This document shows, piece by piece, positions 34,217-41,136 of a DNA stretch of 57,365 nt (within the stretch, counting starts at the first letter, position 1; each line of letters opens with the position of its first letter). The notes beneath the pieces are model-generated. The model worked only from the letters and a program-made list of their open reading frames with translations, was not told the DNA's origin and made no database searches. A program made the position numbers and the translations under genes. Source of the stretch: Mediterranea massiliensis (lineage in GTDB: Bacteria > Bacteroidota > Bacteroidia > Bacteroidales > Bacteroidaceae); NCBI GenBank assembly GCA_958402075.1, contig CATXSD010000004.1, forward strand, positions 1 to 57,365. Direction: 5' to 3'.

Positions 34217-34250
34217 GCACCCGGCGACTTTGCCGGGTGCTGTTGTTTCA
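34217..34250. repeat. Hairpin element, copy 1 (near the presumed prophage left end)
   Basis: The perfect 9-bp stem GCACCCGGC/GCCGGGTGC is followed by TGTTGTTTCA. About 34 bp recur at 35135-35170. On the minus strand it is followed by TCACCTTTTT and could terminate the lysogeny operon. A TG dinucleotide at 34214-34215 makes this a possible left terminus of the Mu-like element. Confidence 0.6.
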
Positions 34251-34268
34251 ACTTAAAATAGACGAAAT

Positions 34269-34700
34269 ATGGTAAGCAATCTACTCTTTTTATGGTTCAT
34301 CCGCCTACGTATAAGATTTGCATCATTAATGTTGAAACGCGGAGATGATCCCGACCTTGCATTGGAAAAGTCTGAAGAAATGGCCAAAGGGCTATTAGGT
34401 CCTTATGTTATGGAAAAAATCTTTCGTTTTAGACGGTATAAAGATAAAGCTGTGGAAGTTTCTTTTGAATTAAAAGGGGACAAGCAGATATATCATGACA
34501 TTATCAAGTCCATTTGGCTGAAAGGGCAGTACCAGAAAGCGCTGGATGCCGTACTTTGCGATTTGATAGGGAGCGAGCCGGACCTGTCACAGATTACCAG
34601 CGGTGATGTACTGCTGGAGTTGGAGGCCATCCGACGCCGTATAAAGCAATTGCGGTCAGGAAAGCCAAACACCGATGATGGTTGCCAATCCGGACAATAG
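34269..34700 (+). CDS. Hypothetical protein, probable prophage cargo
   Basis: A 143-residue protein with a hydrophobic N-terminus (MVSNLLFLWFIRLRIRFASLML, a possible membrane anchor) followed by a charged helical body (SEEMAKGLLGPYVMEKIFRF, LEAIRRRIKQLRSG). I recognise no domain. Base composition is more A/T-rich than the phage core, like the other genes between 34.2 and 36.5 kb. Its 3' end overlaps the convergent 131-codon gene by 45 bp. Its position between the tRNA terminator and the repressor operon suggests a lysogenically expressed accessory gene. Confidence 0.6.
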   Translation: MVSNLLFLWFIRLRIRFASLMLKRGDDPDLALEKSEEMAKGLLGPYVMEKIFRFRRYKDKAVEVSFELKGDKQIYHDIIKSIWLKGQYQKALDAVLCDLIGSEPDLSQITSGDVLLELEAIRRRIKQLRSGKPNTDDGCQSGQ

Positions 34701-35051
34701 AGCCACCCAAAAAGCTACCTTTCGAAGTATTATCCGCCTCCTGCTCTCTTTGTAGAGCTTCATGAATGTGTGTTTCCGTATAAACTCCAGTCCCAAATCT
34801 GAAATCAGGAAAACACCCTCTTGGGATGCGACAAGAGTACCCATTCCCAATTCTTTCAGAGTGCGACCTGCTTCCACGTACCTTTGCATGTCCGTCCGGT
34901 TTGTCGCTTGCATGACAGCCGGATTGCTTTTTGTGGCGGACAGCAGGATTTTATCCAATAAAGCTGCCTTTTCCTCAGTCATCATTGAGGTTATTTTAAA
35001 TCCAGGCACACATTCGCCATCTTCGTTCATTCGTAGTATTCTTTCTTTCAT
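34656..35051 (-). CDS. Hypothetical tail-anchored membrane protein, probable prophage cargo
   Basis: A 131-residue protein. The N-terminal 100 residues are soluble with a winged-helix-like pattern (TLKELGMGTLVASQEGVFLISDLGLEFI) and the C-terminus is a single membrane helix (VAFWVALLSGLATIIGVWLS), i.e. tail-anchored. It lies 36 bp downstream, in the repressor direction, of a decayed copy of the repressor 3' end. It therefore looks like cargo of a repressor-linked cassette. Such genes are often superinfection-exclusion or defence factors, which is inference. Convergent overlap with the 143-codon gene. Confidence 0.6.
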   Translation of the reverse strand: MKERILRMNEDGECVPGFKITSMMTEEKAALLDKILLSATKSNPAVMQATNRTDMQRYVEAGRTLKELGMGTLVASQEGVFLISDLGLEFIRKHTFMKLYKESRRRIILRKVAFWVALLSGLATIIGVWLS

Positions 35052-35087
35052 CTTAAATCACTGATTAAACGTTGTTTGAAGATTATT

Positions 35088-35135
35088 CTATTCCAACCGG
35101 ATCACCCATATCACCAGCGCCACGTTATAGATGTG
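35088..35135 (-). pseudogene. Remnant of a second phage-repressor C-terminus
   Basis: On the minus strand these 48 bp read HIYNVALVIWVIRLE-stop, against HIYHVALVIGVIRLE-stop at the end of the intact repressor (35808-35854). That is 13 of 15 residues plus the stop at the same place. No start or upstream coding part remains; the similarity stops where the hairpin element begins. It is a relic of recombination downstream of the repressor. Confidence 0.85.
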
Positions 35136-35170
35136 CATCCAGCGACCTTGCCGGATGCTGTTGTTTCAAT
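35135..35170. repeat. Hairpin element, copy 2
   Basis: GCATCCaGC/GCcGGATGC (8 of 9 pairs, same 6-nt loop position as copy 1) followed by TGTTGTTTCAA. It is directly abutted by the repressor remnant on one side and the 208-codon cargo gene on the other. Confidence 0.7.
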
Positions 35171-35792
35171 TGATGAGCTGTAATCGTATGTTTTCTAAAG
35201 CTGATAAAACATCGGTGGAGCCTATTCTCTGTAATCTCGACCTGCTTATGTCATAGCATTCTTCTATTTTGTCTATCCTCCTCTTTTGAGCAGATTTTGT
35301 TTTTAACCGGTCTCTTTCCTGTATCATTTTACATCCAAAATCATAAAAACATCTAACGATATGAACGGAGAAGAACTTTTGAACTTCGTCTTCATTCATT
35401 TCTATCATTTTCTCCATATTTATAGGGACAGATTTACCCGGATAAACCTTCTGAAACATCTGAAAAGCCTGCGATAATGCTACAAGATATGCAGGTTTGT
35501 CATCTGAATATGCCAGCTTTATATTATCATATACATTGTTGGCGTAATCTATCCTCGAAAGCAAAGTTTCCATATTAGATGTGGAAAAAATGATATTCAG
35601 TGATTCTAAAAACTGAAATATAGTTCCTGCATCTACAAACCTATTAGTGCCATCATCTAAATGAATCACTTTCAAATCTATGAATTGATGTGAAGCGTTA
35701 TAGACATTCTTTTCTTTTACTAACACACCGATAATAATTCCAAGCATAACACCTGAAATGATAAACAGAATGGCTATAGACACAGTAGACAT
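35166..35792 (-). CDS. Hypothetical membrane-anchored protein in the repressor operon
   Basis: A 208-residue protein. One N-terminal membrane helix (about 5-25, IAILFIISGVMLGIIIGVLV) is followed by a helical cytoplasmic body rich in Asp/Asn/Lys with a basic coiled-coil-like end (DRLKTKSAQKRRIDKIEECYDISRSRLQRIG). No family recognised. It starts 14 bp after the repressor stop, so it must be transcribed in the lysogen. Low G+C compared with the phage core and flanking duplicated repressor sequence mark it as acquired cargo. Superinfection exclusion or defence is a reasonable guess, not shown. Confidence 0.7.
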   Translation of the reverse strand: MSTVSIAILFIISGVMLGIIIGVLVKEKNVYNASHQFIDLKVIHLDDGTNRFVDAGTIFQFLESLNIIFSTSNMETLLSRIDYANNVYDNIKLAYSDDKPAYLVALSQAFQMFQKVYPGKSVPINMEKMIEMNEDEVQKFFSVHIVRCFYDFGCKMIQERDRLKTKSAQKRRIDKIEECYDISRSRLQRIGSTDVLSALENIRLQLIN

Positions 35793-35806
35793 GAGATGGT
35801 GTTGTA

Positions 35807-36499
35807 TTATTCCAATCTGATCACCCCTATTACCAGCGCCACGTGGTAGATGTGGTCAAGCGAGAGCTCAAAGGGTTCGTAGCGTTCATTGTCGGAAACG
35901 ATGGTGACGTGTTCCTTGTCTCTTCCCGGCTTGACACGCTTGATGAGCGGGCCCTGGTCTGTATCGAGGACGTACACCTTGTTCCACTGAAAGAACAGGT
36001 CGGACATGGCGAGGCGTTTACAAGCTACGATGTCTCCGCTGTTATACTTGGGATACATGCTACTCCCCTTTACACTGATCAGGAAGTCGGCTCCTTTGAA
36101 TATAGGCACCACGTATCGCTCGCATTCGTATTCCATGACTTGCTGGTCGCCGCTGAAAGCGCCGGCCATTGCGCTGATTGGAATAAGAGGGATTCCCTCG
36201 CCATTATTTGAAGTCAGCTTAGCCGTAGGAATATTCTTATTGTTTTCAGGACAAAGCATATTTCCCTTTCCAGTAAGCAGCCAATCGATATCTATAATAG
36301 CAGAATATCCTGTATTTGAAAAACGTTGAAAGAAATCGAAACTTGGAGCTGATTTCATTTTTTGTATATCATAGATAGTCTGAGCCCGCGAATATCCCAG
36401 CTTAGCAGCAAAACTATTAGGCGTTTCCCCTAAATAGTCTATAACTTGCGTTATTCTTGCAGAAATTTCTGCATTTTTTTCTTCTTTCCCTTTGTTCAT
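35807..36499 (-). CDS. Phage repressor, HTH plus S24 (LexA/CI-like) peptidase
   Basis: A 230-residue repressor. An N-terminal helix-turn-helix (about 12-60, ETPNSFAAKLGYSRAQTIYDI) is followed by a C-terminal S24 peptidase fold. The self-cleavage chemistry is visible: Ala112-Gly113 as scissile bond (AMAGAFSGD), Ser147 (VKGSSMYP) and Lys187 (GPLIKRV). It should keep the prophage silent and be cleaved on RecA activation, i.e. SOS-inducible, unlike the Mu c repressor. It is leftward, from promoter 36548-36579, divergent from the early operon. Likely operators are CAGAAWWTTCTG palindromes at 36502, 36460 and perhaps 36301. Confidence 0.92.
   Translation of the reverse strand: MNKGKEEKNAEISARITQVIDYLGETPNSFAAKLGYSRAQTIYDIQKMKSAPSFDFFQRFSNTGYSAIIDIDWLLTGKGNMLCPENNKNIPTAKLTSNNGEGIPLIPISAMAGAFSGDQQVMEYECERYVVPIFKGADFLISVKGSSMYPKYNSGDIVACKRLAMSDLFFQWNKVYVLDTDQGPLIKRVKPGRDKEHVTIVSDNERYEPFELSLDHIYHVALVIGVIRLE
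36301..36312. promoter_or_regulatory. Candidate repressor operator O3 (imperfect)
   Basis: CAGAATATCCTG, 11 of 12 bases of the palindrome at 36502, inside the repressor gene and about 200 bp from it. It could be an auxiliary site; being in coding sequence, chance similarity cannot be excluded. Confidence 0.4.
36460..36471. promoter_or_regulatory. Candidate repressor operator O2
   Basis: CAGAAATTTCTG, a perfect palindrome (14 bp with the flanking G/C), in the first codons of the repressor gene. Its centre is 42 bp, four helical turns, from O1. Confidence 0.6.
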
Positions 36500-36521
36500 A
36501 TCAGAATATTCTGTAAGTTTG
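36491..36521 (+). promoter_or_regulatory. Rightward early promoter Pe
   Basis: TTTG (36491-36494), exactly 19 bp, then TAAGTTTG (36514-36521): a full consensus match. The operator palindrome at 36502-36513 fills the spacer, so repressor binding would block it. It drives the early operon starting at 36628. Confidence 0.8.
36502..36513. promoter_or_regulatory. Candidate repressor operator O1
   Basis: The perfect 12-bp palindrome CAGAATATTCTG sits between the -33 and -7 boxes of Pe. Confidence 0.7.
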
Positions 36522-36547
36522 TCCCGTTGTTCAATGAAACACCGCGC

Positions 36548-36579
36548 TAAAGGTACGGAAAAGCATTGGAAAAAGCAAA
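36548..36579 (-). promoter_or_regulatory. Leftward repressor promoter Pc
   Basis: On the minus strand TTTG (36576-36579), 20 bp, TACCTTTA (36548-36555; last base off consensus). It faces Pe, so the two transcripts overlap at their 5' ends, as in Mu and P2 type switches. Confidence 0.6.
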
Positions 36580-36627
36580 AAGTATCGAGTGAATGAATTT
36601 TGAATTTAAAACCGAAATAAAAAGACT

Positions 36628-36906
36628 ATGATGGAAAAGAAAGTAAAGCACCGCATCGAGATTTCTGCGGAAGGGAAAGCAGCATTGGCAAAAATGTTTA
36701 ACGTGACGGTACAGAACGTAAGCCAGGCGCTTCTGTTCAACCGCAACAGTGTCACTTGCTGCCGCATCCGCGAGGCCGCTCTCCAGCATGGCGGGAAGCT
36801 CGTGGAAATTCGCGAAGTACCGGCTGCACCACGCACCGTAAAGATCCTGAACCAGAAAGGCGAAGTGATGCGCGCCGTCGTCGTGGAGGACCACCCGACG
36901 CTGTGA
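36628..36906 (+). CDS. Small HTH protein, Ner/Cro-like early regulator
   Basis: A 92-residue basic protein. Residues about 12-50 (EGKAALAKMFNVTVQNVSQALLFNRN) read as a helix-turn-helix and the second half as a small beta domain (RTVKILNQKGEVMRAVVVED). As the first early gene opposite the repressor it occupies the place of Mu ner or lambda cro and probably dampens Pc or Pe. Two ATGs (36628, 36631) are possible. An array of dyads (36912-36990) directly follows and may be its binding region. Confidence 0.7.
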   Translation: MMEKKVKHRIEISAEGKAALAKMFNVTVQNVSQALLFNRNSVTCCRIREAALQHGGKLVEIREVPAAPRTVKILNQKGEVMRAVVVEDHPTL

Positions 36907-36911
36907 CGAAC

Positions 36912-36990
36912 TACCTATAGGTAACCGAGCGACTACTACCAAGTAGTTCACCAACTACTACCGGGTAGTTGGCCGACTACCGCCAAATAG
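36912..36990. promoter_or_regulatory. Array of four phased dyads (ACTACC...GGTAGT)
   Basis: Centres at about 36917.5 (TACCTATAGGTA), 36941 (ACTACCAAGTAGT), 36963 (ACTACCGGGTAGT) and 36983.5 (CTAC...TAG, degraded), spaced 20-24 bp, about two helical turns. It fills the gap between the small HTH gene and the 65-codon gene. Such phasing suggests cooperative binding on one DNA face: an operator, or a transposition enhancer comparable to the Mu IAS. Confidence 0.65.
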
Positions 36991-37026
36991 CCAAAGTGAT
37001 TAACCCTAAAAACAGGAGGACAGACA

Positions 37027-37224
37027 ATGAAAACATTCAGACGCATACAGAAGATTGCGGCAGCCGTCGGGCTGGTGTACGGATTTTGGATCAGCAACCA
37101 GATGGAGGCCACGGGACAAGACATCCGCACGGGGCTGCTGCTGGTGGCACTGAGCATCGTGGTGCTGCTCGGCATGGTGATGCCGGAAGAAATGAAGAAT
37201 GAAGAACGAAGAATGAAGAATTGA
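37027..37224 (+). CDS. Small membrane protein of the early operon
   Basis: A 65-residue protein with two short hydrophobic segments (KIAAAVGLVYGFWIS and GLLLVALSIVVLLGMVM) and a Lys/Glu tail. The tail codons come from an iterated GAAGAATGAAGAAC tract like the spacer repeats elsewhere in the phage, so the true C-terminus may be accidental. It lies between the dyad array and the transposase, 172 bp before the latter. Function unknown; the preceding AGGAGG (37015-37020) supports translation. Confidence 0.6.
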   Translation: MKTFRRIQKIAAAVGLVYGFWISNQMEATGQDIRTGLLLVALSIVVLLGMVMPEEMKNEERRMKN

Positions 37225-37396
37225 CCCCACAGCGGACAGGAACCTTCCGGACGGATAACAAAAAGTGTGAAATGTCATAGGCCAAACAGATGAATGTTTT
37301 CAGGGTATTGGTCGGATGAAAAGATTGGGAAGGCGGCCTGCGGCGGGTTCCGACGCCCCGCTCCGCACAAAAAGAACCGTGAAAAAAGACTGAGAT

Positions 37397-39469
37397 ATGG
37401 AATTGTATGGTACAACAATCTGCGTGACGTATGATGAGCTGGTTGGCGGAGGCATCCTCAGCCAGCCGAACTACAAACGACTGCTGCGCGAAGGCCGCCT
37501 GGAAGTCGTCCAGAAGGGCGGCAACGGACGCAAGGCACTGATAGCCTACGCAGGCATGCCGCCCGCCGTGCTGCGCGCCTACAACAGCCGCCATCCGCAC
37601 GCCAAGGAAGATATGGAAAAGCAACTGAACTGCAAGAAGCTGGAGAACCGGTTGAAGTCCGACCCGCAGGCCGACGACTTCTACCGCAGCTACGAGCCGA
37701 AGATAAGCCAGGACAAGGTGGAGAAACTGGTCCTGAACGCCCGGGTGATGAACGCCATGGCCGAAAGGGAAAAGGAGATGAAGACGCTGCACTCGAAAAG
37801 CGGTTTCAAGCGTCCCCGCCTCGTAAAGGATGGCGTGCTGGCCCTGTGTGCCGACCTGCGTACCCGCTATGGCCACACCCTGCCCCGCAGCGAGGCCCGC
37901 CTATGGGAGAAGTTCACGGCCTACAAGCGCGACGGATACCGCGTGCTGGTGGACGGCAACACGGGCAACCAGAGTGCCCGCAAGGTGGGCCCCACCGCCG
38001 GGCGCATCCTGCTCCGCCTGAAGCGCAGCCACTTCCCGCAGTACACCGACCGCCAGATCTTCGACGAATACAACCGCATCGCCGCCGAGAAGGGGCTGCC
38101 CGTGATAGCCAGCCCGCAGCCGGCCGTCAACTACATGTACCGCCCGGACGTGAAGCTGTGGTGGTTTGCCGAGGTACACGGGCAGGTGGCCTTCAAGAAC
38201 GAATTCATGCCGCAGTTTGACACCCGTCTGCCCAGTCTGCCCAACGCCCTGTGGTACGGCGACGGCACGCGCCTGAACCTCTACTACCGCGCCTGGGACG
38301 AACGGCAGAAGCGCATGGTGGCCCGCACCATCGACGTGTACGAGGTGATGGACGCCTGCACCGAGGTGTTCCTGGGCTGCGCCTTCGGCCCCGAAAACTT
38401 CCGCAGCCAGTACGAGGCCTACCGTATGGCCGTGGAGACCTGGAAGGTGAAGCCCTACGAAATCGTGACCGACAACCAGGGCGGGCACAAGAAGGAGGAG
38501 GCGCGCCAGTTCTTCCGCCGCATCTGCCACCTGCACAAGACCACCATGCCCCACAACGGCCAGTCGAAGAGCATCGAGTCGGCCTTCGGACGCTTCCAGC
38601 AACAGGTGCTGCACAAGCTCTACAACTTCACGGGACAGAACATCACCGCCCGCAAGCAGGACAGCCACGCCAACATCGAGCTGATCATGGCCAACATCGC
38701 CCAGCTGCCCACGCTGGAGGAGATGAAGCAGCAGTACCTGGCCTGCCGCCGGGAGTGGAACGAAGCGGTTCACCCCACCAGCGAAACGGGCCTCACCCGC
38801 CTGGAGCTGCAGACCGGTGCCTGCCACCCCGAAGCCGAGCCGATGGACGACTACCAGACGGCGGAAGTGTTCCGCCTGATGTCCAAGGCCAGCGTGAAGT
38901 ACGGCAAGCACGGGTTCATCTTCGAGATAGACCGGAAGGAGTACCGCTACATGGTATATGGCGACGACGGCCTGGTGGACATGGACTTCCACCTGAGCAA
39001 CATCGGCAACAGCTTCCGCTACCGCTACGACCCGCACGACATGACCCTCATCGAGCTTTGGCAGGAGACGGCCACCGGACTGAAATACGCCGCCACGGCC
39101 ACGCCCAAGGTGGCTGTCCACCGAGCCACCGCCGACCGCACCGACGCCGAGAACCATCACCTCTTCGCCCAGCTGCAGGCCAACCGCCGTGCGCTGGTGG
39201 GCCACTACCTCAGCTCCGAAGAGCTGCTGCTGGAGGACTTCCTGGGCGAGGCCGGTTCGCGCCTGGTCATCCCGCGCCCCGTGGGTATCGGGCAGAAGAA
39301 GATGGAGGAGTACCGCCGCGAATACGAAGAAGGCCGTCTGCTGCCGCCCGTGGCACAGCCGGACATCGCCCCCTACGAGCCCGAAGACACCGGCATCGCC
39401 TCGCTGGGCGAATACACCAAGGCGGCCAGCAGGCTGACGGATGCGGAGATGTACGAGGACTTCATTTAA
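37397..39469 (+). CDS. MuA-like DDE transposase
   Basis: A 690-residue transposase, close to MuA in size (663). The N-terminal region (1-250) contains winged-helix-like end-binding segments (TYDELVGGGILSQPNYKRLLREGRLE; LRTRYGHTLPRSEARLWEKF). The RNase H-like catalytic core shows Asp289 (WYGDGTRLN), Asp359 (IVTDNQGGH) and Glu394 (SKSIESAFGRFQ), a DDx34E triad. A beta-barrel and C-terminal tail that would contact the MuB-like ATPase follow (HLSNIGNSFRYRYDPHD onward). It integrates and replicates the phage by transposition. The following gene is MuB-like, 67 bp downstream across an A/T-rich repeat tract. Confidence 0.94.
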   Translation: MELYGTTICVTYDELVGGGILSQPNYKRLLREGRLEVVQKGGNGRKALIAYAGMPPAVLRAYNSRHPHAKEDMEKQLNCKKLENRLKSDPQADDFYRSYEPKISQDKVEKLVLNARVMNAMAEREKEMKTLHSKSGFKRPRLVKDGVLALCADLRTRYGHTLPRSEARLWEKFTAYKRDGYRVLVDGNTGNQSARKVGPTAGRILLRLKRSHFPQYTDRQIFDEYNRIAAEKGLPVIASPQPAVNYMYRPDVKLWWFAEVHGQVAFKNEFMPQFDTRLPSLPNALWYGDGTRLNLYYRAWDERQKRMVARTIDVYEVMDACTEVFLGCAFGPENFRSQYEAYRMAVETWKVKPYEIVTDNQGGHKKEEARQFFRRICHLHKTTMPHNGQSKSIESAFGRFQQQVLHKLYNFTGQNITARKQDSHANIELIMANIAQLPTLEEMKQQYLACRREWNEAVHPTSETGLTRLELQTGACHPEAEPMDDYQTAEVFRLMSKASVKYGKHGFIFEIDRKEYRYMVYGDDGLVDMDFHLSNIGNSFRYRYDPHDMTLIELWQETATGLKYAATATPKVAVHRATADRTDAENHHLFAQLQANRRALVGHYLSSEELLLEDFLGEAGSRLVIPRPVGIGQKKMEEYRREYEEGRLLPPVAQPDIAPYEPEDTGIASLGEYTKAASRLTDAEMYEDFI

Positions 39470-39530
39470 ATATCAGATATCAAATATCAGATATCAAATA
39501 TCAAATATTAAATATCAATTAAATACCATT
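39468..39530 (+). repeat. Iterated ATATC spacer tract before the MuB-like gene
   Basis: About six units of AAATATC or AGATATC in tandem fill the whole gap and end 7 bp before the ATG at 39537. It is the most regular member of the phage's spacer-repeat family. Confidence 0.75.
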
Positions 39531-39536
39531 CAAACA

Positions 39537-40427
39537 ATGAAAGAACTTACACTGAAAGACAAGGACGCCATCCGCGAGGCGCTGACCGACTACACGCGGA
39601 ACTACCCCAGCCAGAACCGCGCCGCCGAAAGCATGAAGGGCGTGAGCGCGGCCACCATCAGCCAGGTGGTGAACGGCAAATACCAGAACATCAGCGACGA
39701 TATGTTCGCCCGCATTGCGCAGCAGATAGGCTACAGCATGGACCGCTGGGCCATCGTCGAGAGCCAGACGTGGCAGCGCATCACCTTTGCCATGACCGAC
39801 GCCCAGCAGTGGAAGAACGTCAGCTGGGTGGTGGGAGACGCCGGATGCGGCAAGACCACCGCCGCCATCGAGTACCGCCGCACGCACCGCAACGTGTTCT
39901 ACATCCTCTGCTCAGAGGACATGCGCAAGAGCGACTTCGTGCGCGAGATAGCCAAGCAGGTGGGCGCGCCCACCGACGGTACCAACCTGCGCGACATTCT
40001 GGACTATGCCATCTCGATGATCAGCTTCCTGGACCGTCCGCTGCTCATCTTCGACGAAGGCGACAAGCTCACCGATTCGGTGTTCAACTACTTCATCTCC
40101 ATCTACAACCGCCTGGAGGGGAAAGCGGGCATCATCTTCCTGAGTACCGATTACATCAAGCGGCGCATCGAAGGCGGCCTGCGCTACAACAAGAAGGGCT
40201 ACAAGGAGATACATTCGCGCATCGGGCGCAAGTTCTTCGACGTGAGCGTGGCCACCGAGCAGGATGTCTATGCCATCTGCGCCGCCAACGGACTGGACGA
40301 CCGCAGCGAGGTGAAGCGCGTCCTCGGCGAGGCACGCATGGGCGAGTACGACCTGCGCCGCGTGAAGCGGGTGGTACATGCCTGCAAACGCATTCTGGAA
40401 ACCAAGAAAATGAAGGACGAAGCATGA
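39537..40427 (+). CDS. MuB-like AAA+ ATPase, transposition target selector
   Basis: A 296-residue ATPase. An N-terminal HTH (about 18-60, NRAAESMKGVSAATISQVVNG), as in MuB, precedes the AAA domain with Walker A GDAGCGKTT (100-108) and Walker B LLIFDEGD (Asp173-Glu174). The C-terminal helical domain (VKRVLGEARMGEYDLRRVKRVV) follows. MuB-type proteins coat target DNA and activate the transposase. The start at 39537 excludes the spacer tract, which is open in frame but would encode an Ile/Ser/Asn repeat. Its stop overlaps the next start as ATGA (40424-40427). Confidence 0.92.
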   Translation: MKELTLKDKDAIREALTDYTRNYPSQNRAAESMKGVSAATISQVVNGKYQNISDDMFARIAQQIGYSMDRWAIVESQTWQRITFAMTDAQQWKNVSWVVGDAGCGKTTAAIEYRRTHRNVFYILCSEDMRKSDFVREIAKQVGAPTDGTNLRDILDYAISMISFLDRPLLIFDEGDKLTDSVFNYFISIYNRLEGKAGIIFLSTDYIKRRIEGGLRYNKKGYKEIHSRIGRKFFDVSVATEQDVYAICAANGLDDRSEVKRVLGEARMGEYDLRRVKRVVHACKRILETKKMKDEA

Positions 40428-41092
40428 AGAACGGAGAACAGACACAGAAACCGCTGACCTTCCAGCGCAACGCCAAGGGCGTGCAGGAGATGCTGAGCAT
40501 GAAGTTCGACACGCTGGACTTCGAGGGCGAATGGGCCGAGGCCTTCGGCGCGCCCGAGCGGCGGGGCGTGTGGTTCATCTGGGGCAATACGGGCAACGGC
40601 AAGACCTCCTTCGTGATGCAGCTCTGCAAGGAGCTGTGCCGCTTCGGGCGCGTGGCCTACGACAGCCTGGAGGAAGGTGCCTGCCTGACGATGCAGAACA
40701 CGCTGCGCCGCTTCCGCATGCAGGACGTGAACCGCCGTTTCCTGCTGCTCGACTCCGAGCCGCTGGAGCAGCTGAGCCTGCGCATGGACCGCCGCAAGTC
40801 GCCGGACTTCTACGTGATAGACAGCTTCCAGTACACGCAGATGACCTATGCCCAGTACATCCGCTTCAAGGAGGCCCACCGCGACAAGCTGCTCATCTTC
40901 ATCAGCCATGCCGCCGGAAAGAACCCCGACGGGCGCAGTGCCAAGAAGGTGGCCTACGACGCCTCGCTGAAGATCTACGTCGAGGGCTACCGCGCCTTCT
41001 CCAAGGGCCGCTTCATCGGTCCCCGCGGCTATTTCGACATCTGGCCGGAAAAGGCAGAGGAGTACCACGGGAAAATGAAGAATGAAGAATGA
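40424..41092 (+). CDS. Second P-loop ATPase (RecA/DnaB-fold-like)
   Basis: A 222-residue protein with Walker A GNTGNGKTS (54-62) and a Walker B-like region DFYVIDSFQYT. After it comes LLIFISHAAGKNPDGRSAKKVAYDAS, the sensor-like stretch seen in RecA/DnaB-like ATPases, and a conserved RGYFDIWPEKAEEYH end. It directly follows the MuB-like gene by an ATGA overlap. Mu has no such second ATPase at this place, so it may help replication restart or target handling. The last codons (KMKNEE) come from the GAAGAATGAAGAATG spacer tract. Exact role unknown. Confidence 0.78.
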   Translation: MKNGEQTQKPLTFQRNAKGVQEMLSMKFDTLDFEGEWAEAFGAPERRGVWFIWGNTGNGKTSFVMQLCKELCRFGRVAYDSLEEGACLTMQNTLRRFRMQDVNRRFLLLDSEPLEQLSLRMDRRKSPDFYVIDSFQYTQMTYAQYIRFKEAHRDKLLIFISHAAGKNPDGRSAKKVAYDASLKIYVEGYRAFSKGRFIGPRGYFDIWPEKAEEYHGKMKNEE

Positions 41093-41132
41093 AGAATGAG
41101 GAATTTTCAATTATCAATTATCAATTCTCAAC
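41076..41132 (+). repeat. Spacer-repeat tract before the GemA-like gene
   Basis: ATGAAGAATGAAG units (41076-41098) run into TCAATTATCAATTATCAATT units (41107-41127). The first part overlaps the end of the ATPase gene; the second ends just before the ATG at 41137. Confidence 0.75.
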
Positions 41133-41136
41133 TAAA

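Noticed and set aside
36912..36990. CRISPR-like array
   Set aside because: Units are short dyads at 20-24 bp spacing without unique spacers, and no cas genes are present. Operator or enhancer sites explain it better.
37901..39205. Antisense frame of 434 codons inside the transposase gene
   Set aside because: High G+C content keeps the reverse frame open; the transposase with its DDE triad is the real gene.
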